From: Cymbidium sinense
Taxonomy: Eukaryota > Streptophyta > Magnoliopsida > Asparagales > Orchidaceae
DNA: 64,000 nucleotides
NCBI GenBank assembly: GCA_021442155.1
Contig: CM038218.1
Coordinates: 64,540,474-64,604,473, forward strand
Reading direction: 5' to 3'
Below are positions 11,280 through 23,947 of the stretch, one piece after another (position 1 is the first letter of the stretch; each line of letters starts with the position of its first letter). The position numbers were made by a program, and so were the translations under genes. Below the pieces are notes generated by a model, which ran no database searches, had not been told where the DNA came from, and saw nothing but the letters and a program-made list of their open reading frames with translations.

Positions 11280-13850
11280 TGGAGTGAGTTCTCAACCTCC
11301 TCATCATAACTCTAGGACTCTTATAGACAATAAGATCTTAGTCTTAAGACACTTCTAGTGATTAGGTGAACACTCAACCTAATTCTAGAGACCTATAAGG
11401 GTTAGTCATAGGAGTAGGCTATGCCTTAGGGATTTAAGGAGACTTTCCCATCATATAGCCTAAACCCAATCCATGTTCTCCTTCTCAAACCAAATCTAAA
11501 TTCAAATTCAAAATCAAATTTCCAAAATCTACAATCAATCTCAACCACAAATCCAAGCTCAAAATCCTTCCTAAGCCTTATGATTAAAATCCATGGACTT
11601 AACCTTACCCAAATCTAATTTAATTTAAATTCAATTGATTTTCCCAAAGATCAATTCAGCTCTCAATCATTTATCAAATTCAAATCCAAATGCAGCTCCA
11701 AATGATTGAAATATACAATCAATCTTAGCTCCAAATCCCTCTTCTAAGCCATGTGATCCACTTTCATATGCTTAGCTAAAATCTCCTTTAAATCAAGTCA
11801 AACTCAATTGATTTTTTTTAAAATAAATTATTCCATCAATTATTTTCCTAAATATAAATGAAATCCACATTCAAATGATCAAAAACTAAATCAAGTCATG
11901 CTAAGACCCTTCCTAAGCCATATGGACCTACCTCCATGAGCTTAGCTAATTCTTAACCCAAATCAACCCAAAATCAATTAATTTTCTCATAAATCAATTA
12001 TATATTCAATCATTTTCATAAATATAAATGAAACCCACATTACAATGATTGAAATTAAATCAAACTAAATCAATTCCCTTCTAAGCCCTTTGACCTACCT
12101 CCATAAGCTTAGCCAAATTTGCATTCAAATCACTTCAAACCCAACTGGGTTCTTATAAATCAATTATATATTCAATTATCTTCCAAATATAATGAAATAT
12201 ACATTCAAATAGCCAAAGCCAATTTCAAAATGAAATCAAAACCCAATCTGAACCCTTTAAGCCAATTACTTTGACTTAACCAAAACTCATCTAAATCAAG
12301 CCAAAATTAATGGATTTTTCTTGAATCAATCACTCCTTCAATCATCTATCTAAATATAAATGAAATTTATAATCATCAAGCCAAATTAAAATTAACTCAA
12401 GTCAAGCCTAACTTAGCCCTTTTGACTTGAAAATCCAAATGAACTAAAACCCATCATAGCTTAAATTGATTGCAATTGAATTTATATTTCAATTCTAAAC
12501 ACATATATGAATTCAACTAAACCTTAATCAAATCAAAACTAAGTCAATTAACCCATTTAGGTTCACTTGACCCAAAGTGACCTAAAGAACCCATTTGAAC
12601 CAAGTTCTAGTTCAACCCAAATTGGATTGAATCAAGCCCATCCAAACCTCATACCATGACCACTGATCACCCTAGGATGATCAATTGCTTTAAATTGGGT
12701 CAAACCAAGTCAACTTAGTCATTTGACCAAGTCAACCCTTAACCCATATGAAACCCAAACTAGTCAAAGCTCATCCTACACCAAATTAATTGAAACCATT
12801 GATTCACATCAACCCATAATCAATGATTGAACATGCATGATCATCAATTATGCTAAATAAAACCCAATTGGTCATTTGACCTGTTGACCCAAATTGACCT
12901 AAAGGGTCAAAATAGGTCAAATCATGATCCAACCCAAATTGATAACAACCTATGGCTCAATTTCATTCCAAATTGATTATTGAACTTGATCAAAGCTGTA
13001 ATTGAGCTCAATTTGGCCAATTGAACCCAATTGACCAACTTAGCCCAAATTAACCTAAATGATCAAATTAGCCTAAAAATAAATTAAATCCAAATCAATT
13101 CAAACCAAAACCTACAAACATCTTCAATTAACCAATTGAACTTGAACCAACACCTAACCCAAGTCAATTTGACCAATTTGGTCAAATTGGTCAACTTGAC
13201 CCATTTGACCCATTTGATTTTAAATATGCCAAAATCAAACTAGGTCAAATTGATTGAAACCACTTAACCAAAACTCTTCAAACCATCATTTGAACCAAAC
13301 CCAAGCCTTAGTTTGACCCAATTTGACCAATTGGTCAACCAAACCCAACATGACCCAAAGTAACCCAAGTGATTCAAATTGAGTCAAATCCCTTGAAACT
13401 AAGCCCTGTCCACTTAAAACCTGACCAAATCCATCTTGGGTCAGCCCAAAATCAACTCAAACCCAATGAGATCTCCCATGGATATGCCACCCCACATGGG
13501 ATTTTTCCCAAAATAGCAAAGTCCACTCTCCTATCACCCTTGGTAGCCATCAAACACCCCATTTTGGGGTTGACCTAGCCACCTAGCCCACCCTAAGTGG
13601 GCTAAGCTTCCATGGACCAAAGGGAGGACTCACCTTCCTCACAAGCCAAAATCCATGGGATACATGGAAGTGTAATCAGCCTAAATCCAGCCTTGAGTTT
13701 CTTGCCATCACTCCCTCCACTCAAGTCAACCATGTGGAGGTGATGGAGACAACTCCAGCACTCTGGCGGTGGCTGGTCAGCCAAAAATAAGGGAATGATC
13801 ACGTTCATCCATCATAAGTGATCAGGGGATATACCCCTGTTGACCTCACT
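11280..13850 (+). repeat. Long-repeat segment P, copy 1
   Basis: It begins GGAGTGAGTTCTCAACCTCC and passes through ACACTTCTAGTGATTAGGTG. It then goes through a long A/C-rich series ('AAATCAAA', 'AATATAAATGAAA') and a region packed with TTGACC/GGTCAA. It ends near ATATACCCCTGTTGACCTCAC. The next segment (13,850-16,380) repeats the same order head to tail, and 7,900-9,400 is the same on the other strand. No protein domain seen. Confidence 0.75.
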
Positions 13851-16380
13851 TTTAGAGTGAGTCTTCAACCTCCTCGGCATAGATTTAAGACTCTTATAAA
13901 CATTAAGAGTTTCATAACCTTAAGACACTTTGTGTGATTAGCTGAACACTTAACCTAAGCCTAGAGACTTAAAAGAGTTAGTCATGGGTAGGTCATGCCT
14001 TAGAGATCTAGGGAGACTTATCTACCTTATAACATAAACCCAATCTATGCTTTCCCTCTCAAATCAAACCCCAATTTCAACTTCAAAATTAAAATCCAAT
14101 TCCCAAAACTCACAACCAATCTCATGATCAAATTCCTAAAATCCTCTTAAAACCTTATGAATGAATTCCATGGCCTCAACCTTAGCTAAATCTAATTCAA
14201 CCCAAATTCAATTGATCTCCTCTAAGATCAATTTAATCCCTCAATCATTTATCAAACCCAAGTCTAAACTCAATTGCAAATGATTGACATCCAAAATCAA
14301 ATTCAAGCTCTAAAATCCTTCTTAAGCTATATGATCCACCCTCATAAGCTTAGCCAAAATCCCCTTCAAACCAAATTAAAACCAATTTATTTCTTTATAA
14401 ATCAATTATTCCTTCATTTATATTCACAAATATAAATAAAATATAAACTCAAATATCCAAAAATAATCCAAACTAAATCCAAATCCAACTAAGACCCTTC
14501 CTATGCCATTTGGACCTACCTCCATGAGCTTAAACAAATCTTAACCCAAATAAATACAAAATCAATTGATTTCTTTATAAATCAATTATTCCATCATTTA
14601 CATTCACAAATATAAATGAAACTCATACTCCAATAATCAAAACTAAATTAATTTCCTTCTAAGCTCTTTCGACCTACCTCTATGAGCTTAGTCAAATTTG
14701 CTTTCAAATCACTCCAAACTCAAGTGATTTTCTCATGAGTCATTTTTATCTTCAATTGTATTTACAAATATAAATGAAATATAAATTCAAATGGCCTAAA
14801 CCAAACCCAAAATCAAATCAAAACCCAATTTGGACTTTTAAGCCAATTTATTGGAATTAACCAAAATCCACCTAAACCAAGCCAAAATCAATGAATTTTC
14901 TCTTGAATCAATCATTCCTTCAATCATCTATCCAAATATAAATGAAACTTACAATCATCAAGCCAAATTGAAACCAACCCAAGTCAAGCCCAACTTAGCC
15001 CTTTTGACTTAAAAATTCCAAATGAACTAAAACCTATCATAGCCTAAATTAATTGTAGTTGGATTTATATTTCAATCATAAACTCATATATAAATCCAAC
15101 TAAACCTTAATCAAACCAAAACCAAGCCAATGGACTCATTTAGGTCCACTTAACCCAAAGTGGCCTAAACAATCCATTTGAACCAAGTTCTAATTCAACC
15201 TAAATTAAATTGAACAAAGCCCATCAAAGCCTCATACCATGATCATTGATCACCATAGGATGATCAATTGCCTTGAATTGGGTCAAACCAAGTCAACTTG
15301 ACCATTTGACCAAGTGAACCTCAAATGAAACCTAAACTAGCCAAACTTTATCATACACCAAATTGATTGAAACCATTGATTCACATCAACTCATAATCAA
15401 TTATTGAACATGACTTGACCATCAATTGAGCCAAACCAAATCTAATTGGCCATTTGACCCAAGTTGACTCAAATTAACCTAAAAGGCAAAAATGGGTCAA
15501 ATCATGATCCAACCCAAATTGATTGTAACCAATGGCTCAAGTTCAATCTAAATTCATTGTTGAACTTGACCAAAGCTCCAATTTGATCAATTGGACCCAA
15601 CCTAGCCTAAATTACCTAAAAGGTCAAATTGGCCAAAATCTAAATTAAATCTAAATTAATTCAAACCAAAGCCTACAATCATTTTCAATTAACCAATTGA
15701 ACTTTAACCAACACCCAACCCAAGCCAATTTGGCCAATTTGATCAAAATTGGTCAACTTAGCTCATTTGACCTATATGAACCCAAATGAGCTGAAATCAA
15801 ACTTAGCTAAATTGATTAAAACCACTTAAACCAAAATACTTCAAATAATCATTTGAACCTAACCCAAGCCTTGGTTTGACCCAATTTTACCAATTGGTCA
15901 CCTAACCCAACATGACCCAAATTGACTCATTTGACCAAATCAAAGCCAAAACTCATGAGGCTAGCCTAACCCAACCCAAACCCATCCTAGGTCAACCCAA
16001 AATAAGCTCAAACCTATTTGGAACCAAATCTAAGGCAAATCTCTCATGAATCCTCTCCCCTACATGGACTTTGCCAAATTTAGCAAAGTCCACCCTCCCA
16101 ACATATGGCAGTCATCATTCCGCCCAAATGAAGTCTCACCTAGCCACCTAGCCCACCCTAAGTGGGCTAGGCTTGCCAAGGACCACACCTCCCTTTCAAA
16201 CGAGCACCCAATGGATCCAAGCAAGGACATCAGGCCATATCCCACCTTGAGCAACCTCTCATGCATTCCTCCACTCAAACTATGCCATGTGGACTAGATT
16301 GCAACCCTCTGCACTGGCCGAAATCGAGGGAGCAATCCCGTCCATCCACCTCAACCAATTGAGGGGTATACCCCCTCAAT
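13850..16380 (+). repeat. Long-repeat segment P, copy 2
   Basis: It starts GAGTGAGTCTTCAACCTCCT and runs in parallel with copy 1, offset by about 2.56 kb. It ends in GGGGTATACCCCCTCAATT, close to the copy-1 end. The copies have drifted by many substitutions and small indels, so the duplication is old. Short frames near 16,046-16,297 on both strands are not recognised as genes. Confidence 0.75.
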
Positions 16381-19300
16381 TGTATGATAAATCACATGAT
16401 TTGATTCATGAGAGTCTCCTAAGTGATTTTGAAACTCCCTAACACTTTTAGAGTGATCCCAAGTCCTCCCCACTTTGAATTTTCTCCTCCTGCGCATAGC
16501 CAAAATAGGGGAGCTCAATCCCGATCCAAACTCCCTCATCTCTCAATCCAAACTCAATTTCTCTTACACACACCTTCCACACATATCGTCAAAGCTACCA
16601 AAGCCATTTCCTGAGCTCCAAAGCCACCGGAAGATGGACTTCGATCAAAGCCGAAGCTCCAAAGCACCGCTTTTAGCCAATCGAGTGACCCACTTGGACC
16701 AATCCAATTACTGCTCAACAGGGTCTCATCTCTACTAGACGAAGCTTCCTCAAGTGTGCAAACCATCGGTCTTAGCTCTGATGAGGTATTTTTCATGAAA
16801 TAGAGCTTTAGCTTAAAATGGGTTGGAGTTTTTTGAAGAAAAGTTGCATGTGAATCGATCGTCATTGGATCTTCATGGATTCCTCGCATGAAGGTGTGGA
16901 GCTATTTGGAAGTGAATCTGAGCTTAGGTGAGCTTGGATCGAGCGATCCATGGTGGATGAGCTCCATCATTCATCACTCACGGAATGAGAGATCACAGGC
17001 TCCGCCGTTCATCGCTCACGGAAAGAGAGATCATGGGTCATCTGTTCCGCATGATTGGAATGGTCGGCCAAGATCAAATCATGTTAAATTTGATCATTAA
17101 TCCTCATTTACCATGGGTTTGATTGTGGCCATCCGATCTTAGATCAAATGGCCCATAAGAAAGTGCATCCTGCTGGCATCCGAGTCAGCGGATGTGATTA
17201 CTTAAATAACCAATCTCGAGGTGCCACATAGAAAGTGTGTCACGTCAGTGTGCCACATGGCTCCTATGGGATTAAGGCTTAATTATGTTAATTAAGTACT
17301 TTTTAAGGCTAAAACTTTAATAATTCATAACTAATTGTAGTAAAATCCAAAAAAATAATAAACAAAAGCTCATTTTAAAAGTATTTTAGAGAGGAATCCA
17401 TTAAAATTATCCTTTATTAATTATGAATAGTAATTTAGGTTTAATTAAGATTTAATTAAAAATCTAATTAGCTTAATTACTTCTTAATGAATTAGCTAAT
17501 TAATTTTAAACTTTTTGAGATTATTTAGGGGGATGAATTCTATACCCCCTATTTTTCTTGGAATTTATTGGTTGGTTAATTAGAAAAATTGATTGATTAA
17601 GCCCTAATTATCCTCTTAACTTAATTAAGTGATAATTAAGCACATAAATAGTAAGTGATCAACTAATTGGACTCTTTAATCATTGTTTAATAGTGGGGAG
17701 ACTAAAGGAATTGGATTGGGGCATCCTTCCTAATCTTTTCCCTAAGTTTCCTTCATTTCTTCAAGAAAATATTAATTAAAAGTTAATTAACTAATTAATT
17801 ACTTAATTAGTTAAATTGAAACTCAAATCACATCAAGTCATGTTTAATTGAATGTGAGGGATTATGGAATTGGGTTTGGACCTCTTTCCCAACCCTCTCC
17901 CCTTAAGTCCATTTCATTCGAAGGATGATTAATTAAATTTGACAATTAAGTAAAGAGAAATTGATTAATGGATTAATGACTTGATTAATCAAACTAAAAT
18001 GTAATCATATGTAATTTTTCTTGATTGATTCATGGGTAGATCTTTAGGTATTTAATAGCCTAAAGAGATTTAATGAAATTATGATTTGTCAATATGTGTG
18101 GGAAAACCATAAAAGTAATTAAGTAAGTTTCTTAAGCTTAATTAACTATCAATTATGAGCCAAATGCATTAGGCCCTTTAATTACCTAGGACCATTATTA
18201 ATTTACTTTTCAATTCATTTGCATATCACATTGGCTCATAATTACTTGGTTAATTACCTTAAGGTAACATAGGTAAGGGTTAATTAATTGATTTAATTTA
18301 TACATTAACCTAATTGATCTATAAAATCAACATGATTATTTATCATTAAATCAAATTAACTTACAAATATGGGGTGGGATTAGGATTAAAAAATTCTCTC
18401 TTTCTTAAATCAAATGAAACATAAAATTAAAAGTGACATTAAAAGGTTTGGTTTATTTTAAGTAATTTTATTTGATATGATTGTCCTTAAGAGTTAATTT
18501 AATTGAATGAGATTACATGTTTATGTTTATTTATTTATTTCCAATCATATTAAATATTGTATGTCACTTGATTCATGCCTTTATCTTTTGCTAAATTAAT
18601 TAAATCAAATGATTTCCTTTATGTCAAACTTGCATGTGTTGATTTAAATTAATATATGTGTGTTATTATCATTATTAAATCCAAATCTATTTTTCAAATC
18701 TTATAAATGAATGATTACATATGTTATGAGTGTTAGCTATAAATACATAGGAGATGTATGTGATTATTGCTTAAGTGTATCAAATAAAGTCTCTTTTCTT
18801 TCATTCATGAATTGATTTATGTAAGTAAGAATATTAATGGGTATATAGCCTAGACATCCTGAGAATACAAGGCTTTAGTTAACCAAGGAGGTCATTTGAT
18901 AATGCACTTACCTAATTTAACAATGACACATACTCCATTTGATTTCATTCTTACATATTTCAATATTAGAATTTAGATAATACTTTATTCCATATGTAAT
19001 AAATGTTTTAATCAAACAAAAATACAACTTTTAAAAGATTTTCCACTATTGTAGTTACTCATATATCCATGTGTATTCAAGAATAGTGGGTATATCTAGT
19101 TTGGATATTATGAGGATGCAAGACTTTAAGTAGCCTCAAGGAGGTTTTTACCTCACTCCCCTGGTTAACAATGGTGAAGTACTTGCTTAAAACTTTTATA
19201 CACTTGTATGTGCATTTAGCTAATGAATGGAAATCTCCTTTTAAACTTTAGCTCACATGTATAAATAATTCAATTAAAGAAATACAACTTTTTATATTAT

Positions 19301-22060
19301 TTTTCATTCTTGTAGTCACTTTACATTCATATGTATTCAAGAATAGTGGGTATATCTAATTTGGACATTCCGGGGATGCAAGGCTTTAAGTAACCTCAAG
19401 GAGGTCTTACCTCACTCCCTGATTTAATAATGGTGAAGTACTTGCTTAAAACTTTTATACTTAAATGTGCATTTAGCTAATGAGTGAAAATCCCATTTCT
19501 TACAAAATATACTTATAGATCTTTCATTTATAGCATGCTAAAAGAAACATATTGTATGTGTGATTATACTTAAAATTTAATCATATGCATGTTACATATG
19601 ATAAAAAAGGAATGGTTGAACATGTGTCATGTGATAGTAATTCAATCAAATTAATCTTAAGATGCCTTTCATATTGAATATAATTATTTAAAGTGAATCT
19701 AAGCTTAGGACTAATTTAAAAATATGTAATCAGTCATTCATTAAATGGAACTAAATCTAATTAATATGCTTTAGAAATGACTTAAGGTATGGATGAAAGA
19801 GAGTAATCCTCTCTTTTTTCTCTCTTTATAACACTTAGTTGTTAAGTGTAAGTCAAATGAAATAATAAAATACTATGTAAAATTCTCAAATCAATTAAAC
19901 CACTTAAAGTAAAATCAACCCCTTATAATTAAACACCCTTTCATACTTAAAAAATCATAACAAAACTTAATTAAGGCATACCACAAGCCTTAATACACAC
20001 ATTAGAATTAAGTCACCATTTCTGGCTTTATGTTAGGGCAGTGCATGGTGTGATTTATATTTTTTTTATGATTTATTATTTTAGACTGGATATTAGAGTG
20101 TATGTTTTGTAGACTAGATGTTAGACCATGATTACCTAATCATATTTTATGTAGGGGTCATGCTTAATGGGTGCTTAAAATAAATATAAATGCTCTCTTT
20201 GCTAGTTGCTTAAACCCCTTAAGCATAATCCAAGTTAAGACAGATGGGCTTTATTACCCATGTGTAGAGTGCTAGGTTCAAATTATAAATATAACTACTT
20301 GGGTTGTATAGTGTGTTTAGTTAATACTTATTTTGCAGGTATAGTTAGATTTACCTTTCCAATTTTTAATATAATTTTGGATTAGGAATTAGGATCAGTG
20401 TTATGAGGGGTGGGGGGGATAAGGATGAACATTGGCTATAAGGCTTAGTCTTGGGGTGCCATGTGATGCCTTTGAAGTGGAGCAGATTAAACCAAAGCAG
20501 AATGAAGGAATGAAGGAGATATGAAGACTTGAAGATTTGAAGACCCCCCGCCTCATAGCATTTATCATTTGTAAATTATAATTATTCTATCATATTATAA
20601 GTTGTATAAGGGTAGAGCTTGGCTACCCATTTTCTTTTATCAGGTTGTACAGTGTACCCGATCACGTTGGCCTCTTATTCTTTTGTGATAGCTATAAAAA
20701 TTGTTTGATGTTATGTTTAGCTTGTGCCTTAGAAATAACATATTTTTCATAATTTTTTATGATTGAAGCTTTAATGTGTGGCCTAGATCTAATTAGACTT
20801 TTAGAAAAAATAAATCTTTTACCCAACTACAATTCATAATTAAAGTTTTAAATAATGTATAATCTCATATAAAGCTTAAGTGTTAAATCAAGATAATTAA
20901 AAGATTTAGCAACCCCTTAGCTAATGGTTGAATATTTTACAACATGCATATCATATTATCTTGCTCTTGAAAGGGGATTTCCATCCTTACACGATAAGAG
21001 AATGTTTGGCATGTGAGGGCATCCCTTGTGGTGGAAAACACCCCTTTCTCATTGATTTAGCCAACAATCTTATTTCATCATGCATATATGCATCAAAATC
21101 CTATGGCTTTTGTCAAAATGAAGTGTCCAAAATCAAATAAAAATTGAAAAGATTTGCATTAGACTAAGGCATTGCTCATACCACTCATGCTCTAATATCT
21201 TAGGGAGTGGGTTTAAGGACTTAGTCTCTTTCTAAATAATAACAACCTAACTATCTTGCAAGATTATATGACTTGACCACATGATTTTAAAGCGCATGAG
21301 GAATTAGCTAACTGTCACTCCAAGTAGTTATAAATCTAACAACCGAGTGGTTTACTCTCTCTTGTGGAGATAAATCATATACCCATCTTTGCTTAGATTT
21401 AGGTCATGCTTTGTCTTATGCCAAAGCTCCCTAGATTTAGGATGAGGTAGCTGTTTTCTTCGGGCTACATGCATAAATCCTCACCTCTTATGCATTTTCA
21501 TAACCGTGTGTTGGTGGATTATAAGTCCTAGCAATCTAATAAAGTTCAACTCAAATAAATAATCTCTTTAATTTTAAACATATAAAGCTCAACCATAAGA
21601 TAGGCTAGAATGCTCACTATATTTCTTAATTTCATAAGCATTCCCTACTCATTTTCTTTACTTCGATAATAAGTCTCTCATTTTGATCTATCCTGATTGA
21701 TTTTCCAAATATATCCAATTTATTGATAGTCTTACCCTTAAAATCTTTAGAGATAATTGCTTACTTTAATCGAGAGTATTACTAAAGAATCCACATTCCT
21801 TAGATATAATTAACTATGGGGGCTTGCCCCCATAAGGAACTTTAAAACCCAGTTTAATTTAAACCCTACTTTTTTCATCTATATAAAGCAGGGAAAAATC
21901 TCTAGTACATTCGAAGACCCATCAGGCCTTATGAGTCCTTATTAGGTGATTATGTTCATTGAAGGGTGACATCCCTATCTTTCGAGATAATACATCATAC
22001 CTTAATATCATACCTGATCACTTCAATGAGTACCCCTTTAGATCTGCATGGTGTCCCCCA
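16365..22060 (+). repeat. Long unit, copy 1 (about 5.7 kb; LTR-like)
   Basis: It starts at a CCCCCTCAATT word. It then has a GC-richer leader (16,420-17,280) with GAGTCTCCTA, CGAAGCTCC and CATCTCTACTAGA, TTAATTAA-rich DNA, and a triplicated block (18,838-19,460). It ends with CTATCTTTCGAGATAATA and GGTGTCCCCCATACA at about 22,050. The same order recurs in 22,085-28,060. Small frames at 16,423-17,100 and 21,959-22,367 show no domain. A long LTR or large retroelement derivative is the likeliest identity, but no primer binding site or pol confirms it. Confidence 0.72.
18838..19480 (+). repeat. Tandem block, about 250 bp x 3, in long unit copy 1
   Basis: The word GGGTATAT starts each copy, near 18,838, 19,087 and 19,348. 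It is followed by a 'gacatcc..gag/gatgcaaggcttta' stretch, AAGGAGGT, and CTCACTccct/cct with AACAATG. The same block recurs in long unit copy 2 near 23,512, 23,760, 24,031 and 25,335, so the array predates the unit duplication. Confidence 0.85.
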
Positions 22061-23947
22061 TACATCCAAAAAATAAACACCATAACCCCCTCAATTTGCA
22101 TGGGAAAGGACTGTTCAATTCATCCAAGCTTCTTTGAGTCTCCTAGTGAGTTCCCAAGTGTTCCCAAAGCTTCCCTCATCGAATTTCTCCTTCCCGAGCG
22201 AAGCCAAAATAGGACACGTCCTCTTCAAACCTAACTTCAATTCTCCACTTGGATCAAATTGCTCCTTCCCACACCATCTCCTCGACCTATCAAAGCTAAA
22301 TGAAACACTTCCCGAGCTCCAAACCCACCGGAGCTATGAGTTTGATAAAAGCCGAAGCTCCAACTAACGGATCTTGGCCTCCCAAGCAATCTACTTGAAA
22401 TCAACTGCCACTCAATAGGGCTTCATCTCTACTAGATGAAGCTACATCAAGCATACGAGCCACTGCTCTTAGCTCCGGTGAGGTAATTCCATTGAAATCA
22501 ACCCCTAAGTGAAATTTTTTTTGGAGCTTTTCAAATAGAATGTGTATGTGTACCGATCATAGCTATTGGATCTTCTTAGATCTTTTGTGCGAAGGTGTGG
22601 GATCGATTTGGAGTGTATTCGAGCTTGGGTGAGCTCAGATCATGCGAGCCATGGCGGACGGGCTCCATCTCTCATCGCTCCCGAGAAGGTAGATCACACG
22701 CCATCCATTCTGCGTGATCGGGACGGACGACCTTGATTAGATCTGTTAGATCATCTCATTTAATCATTTGTTAATTGTGGGATTAACCATGGTTGTCCAA
22801 TCATAGATCGGACGATTCAAGAGAAAGCGCGTCCCTCCGCCAATTGACTTAGCATTAATGGTGACAACTTAAATATCCAATCTCGTGACACCATGTGGAA
22901 AGCGTGTCGGGTCAGCGCGCCACATGGCGCCAATGGGATTAGGATTAATTAAGGCTAATTAATTCAAATTAAAGGCAAAACTTCATAAAATCATAACAAA
23001 TAATAGAAAATTCTAAAAAAATGCAAATAAATGCTCATTTTAAAGATATTTCAGAGAGGAATCCATTAAAAATATCCTTAATTAATTTTGAACAGTAATC
23101 AGAGCTTAATTAGGGTTTAATTGAAAAATTAATTACCTTAATTTTATTTGGCATGTTTGTCCTTATGATTTAATTGGATTGAATGAATCACATGCTTGTA
23201 TTGATTATTCCTTTCCAATCATGCTACATATTATGTTATTTGATTCCATGCATCCATCCCTCTTCAAAAATTTAATTAAATCAAATGATTTTCTTTTATG
23301 TAAGCTTGCATGTGTTGATTTAATTTAATATATGTGTGGCTATTATCACTACTAAACTCAAATATATTTTTCAAAACTTTATAAATGAATGGTAATATAT
23401 GTTGTGATGTTAGTTATAAATACATAGGATATGCAAGTGTATACTTTAAGTGTATGAAGTGAAGTCTATTTCCTTTATTCACATGTTGATTTACATAAGC
23501 ATGAATTTAATGGGTATATAGCCTGGAAATCCTGGGAATACGAGGCTTTAAGTAGCCCTAAAGAGGTCATTTGATTATCTCACTTCTGGTTTAAATAATA
23601 GCACATACCTGTTTGATTTTACTCTTACGTATCTTTAACATAAGAATTTAGATAGAGCTTTAAATCATATACCTAAATAATTTCATTGAAGAAAATATTA
23701 TCTTTGCATGATTTTTATCTTCTTAATTATAAATACATGTGTATGTATTTAAGAAAAATGGGTATATAGTCTGGACATCCCGAGAATATGAGGCTTTAAA
23801 TAGCCCCAAGGAGGTCATTTGATTACCTCACTTTCATGGTTAACAAAGGAACATACTTTTTTATGTCTTTTATGCATATATGTGTGTATTTGATTAGAGA
23901 ATGATAATCTCATTTTCTATTTAGAAATACATGCATTCATAATTGCT

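Noticed and set aside
16400..17100. Cluster of small plus and minus frames as a possible gene with introns
   Set aside because: The corresponding region of the second long unit (22,100-22,950) does not keep these frames, and no domain is recognisable. It looks like a GC-richer LTR leader.
18838..19480. CRISPR-like spaced repeats
   Set aside because: The units are about 250 bp, diverged, without distinct spacers, and in a plant nuclear context.
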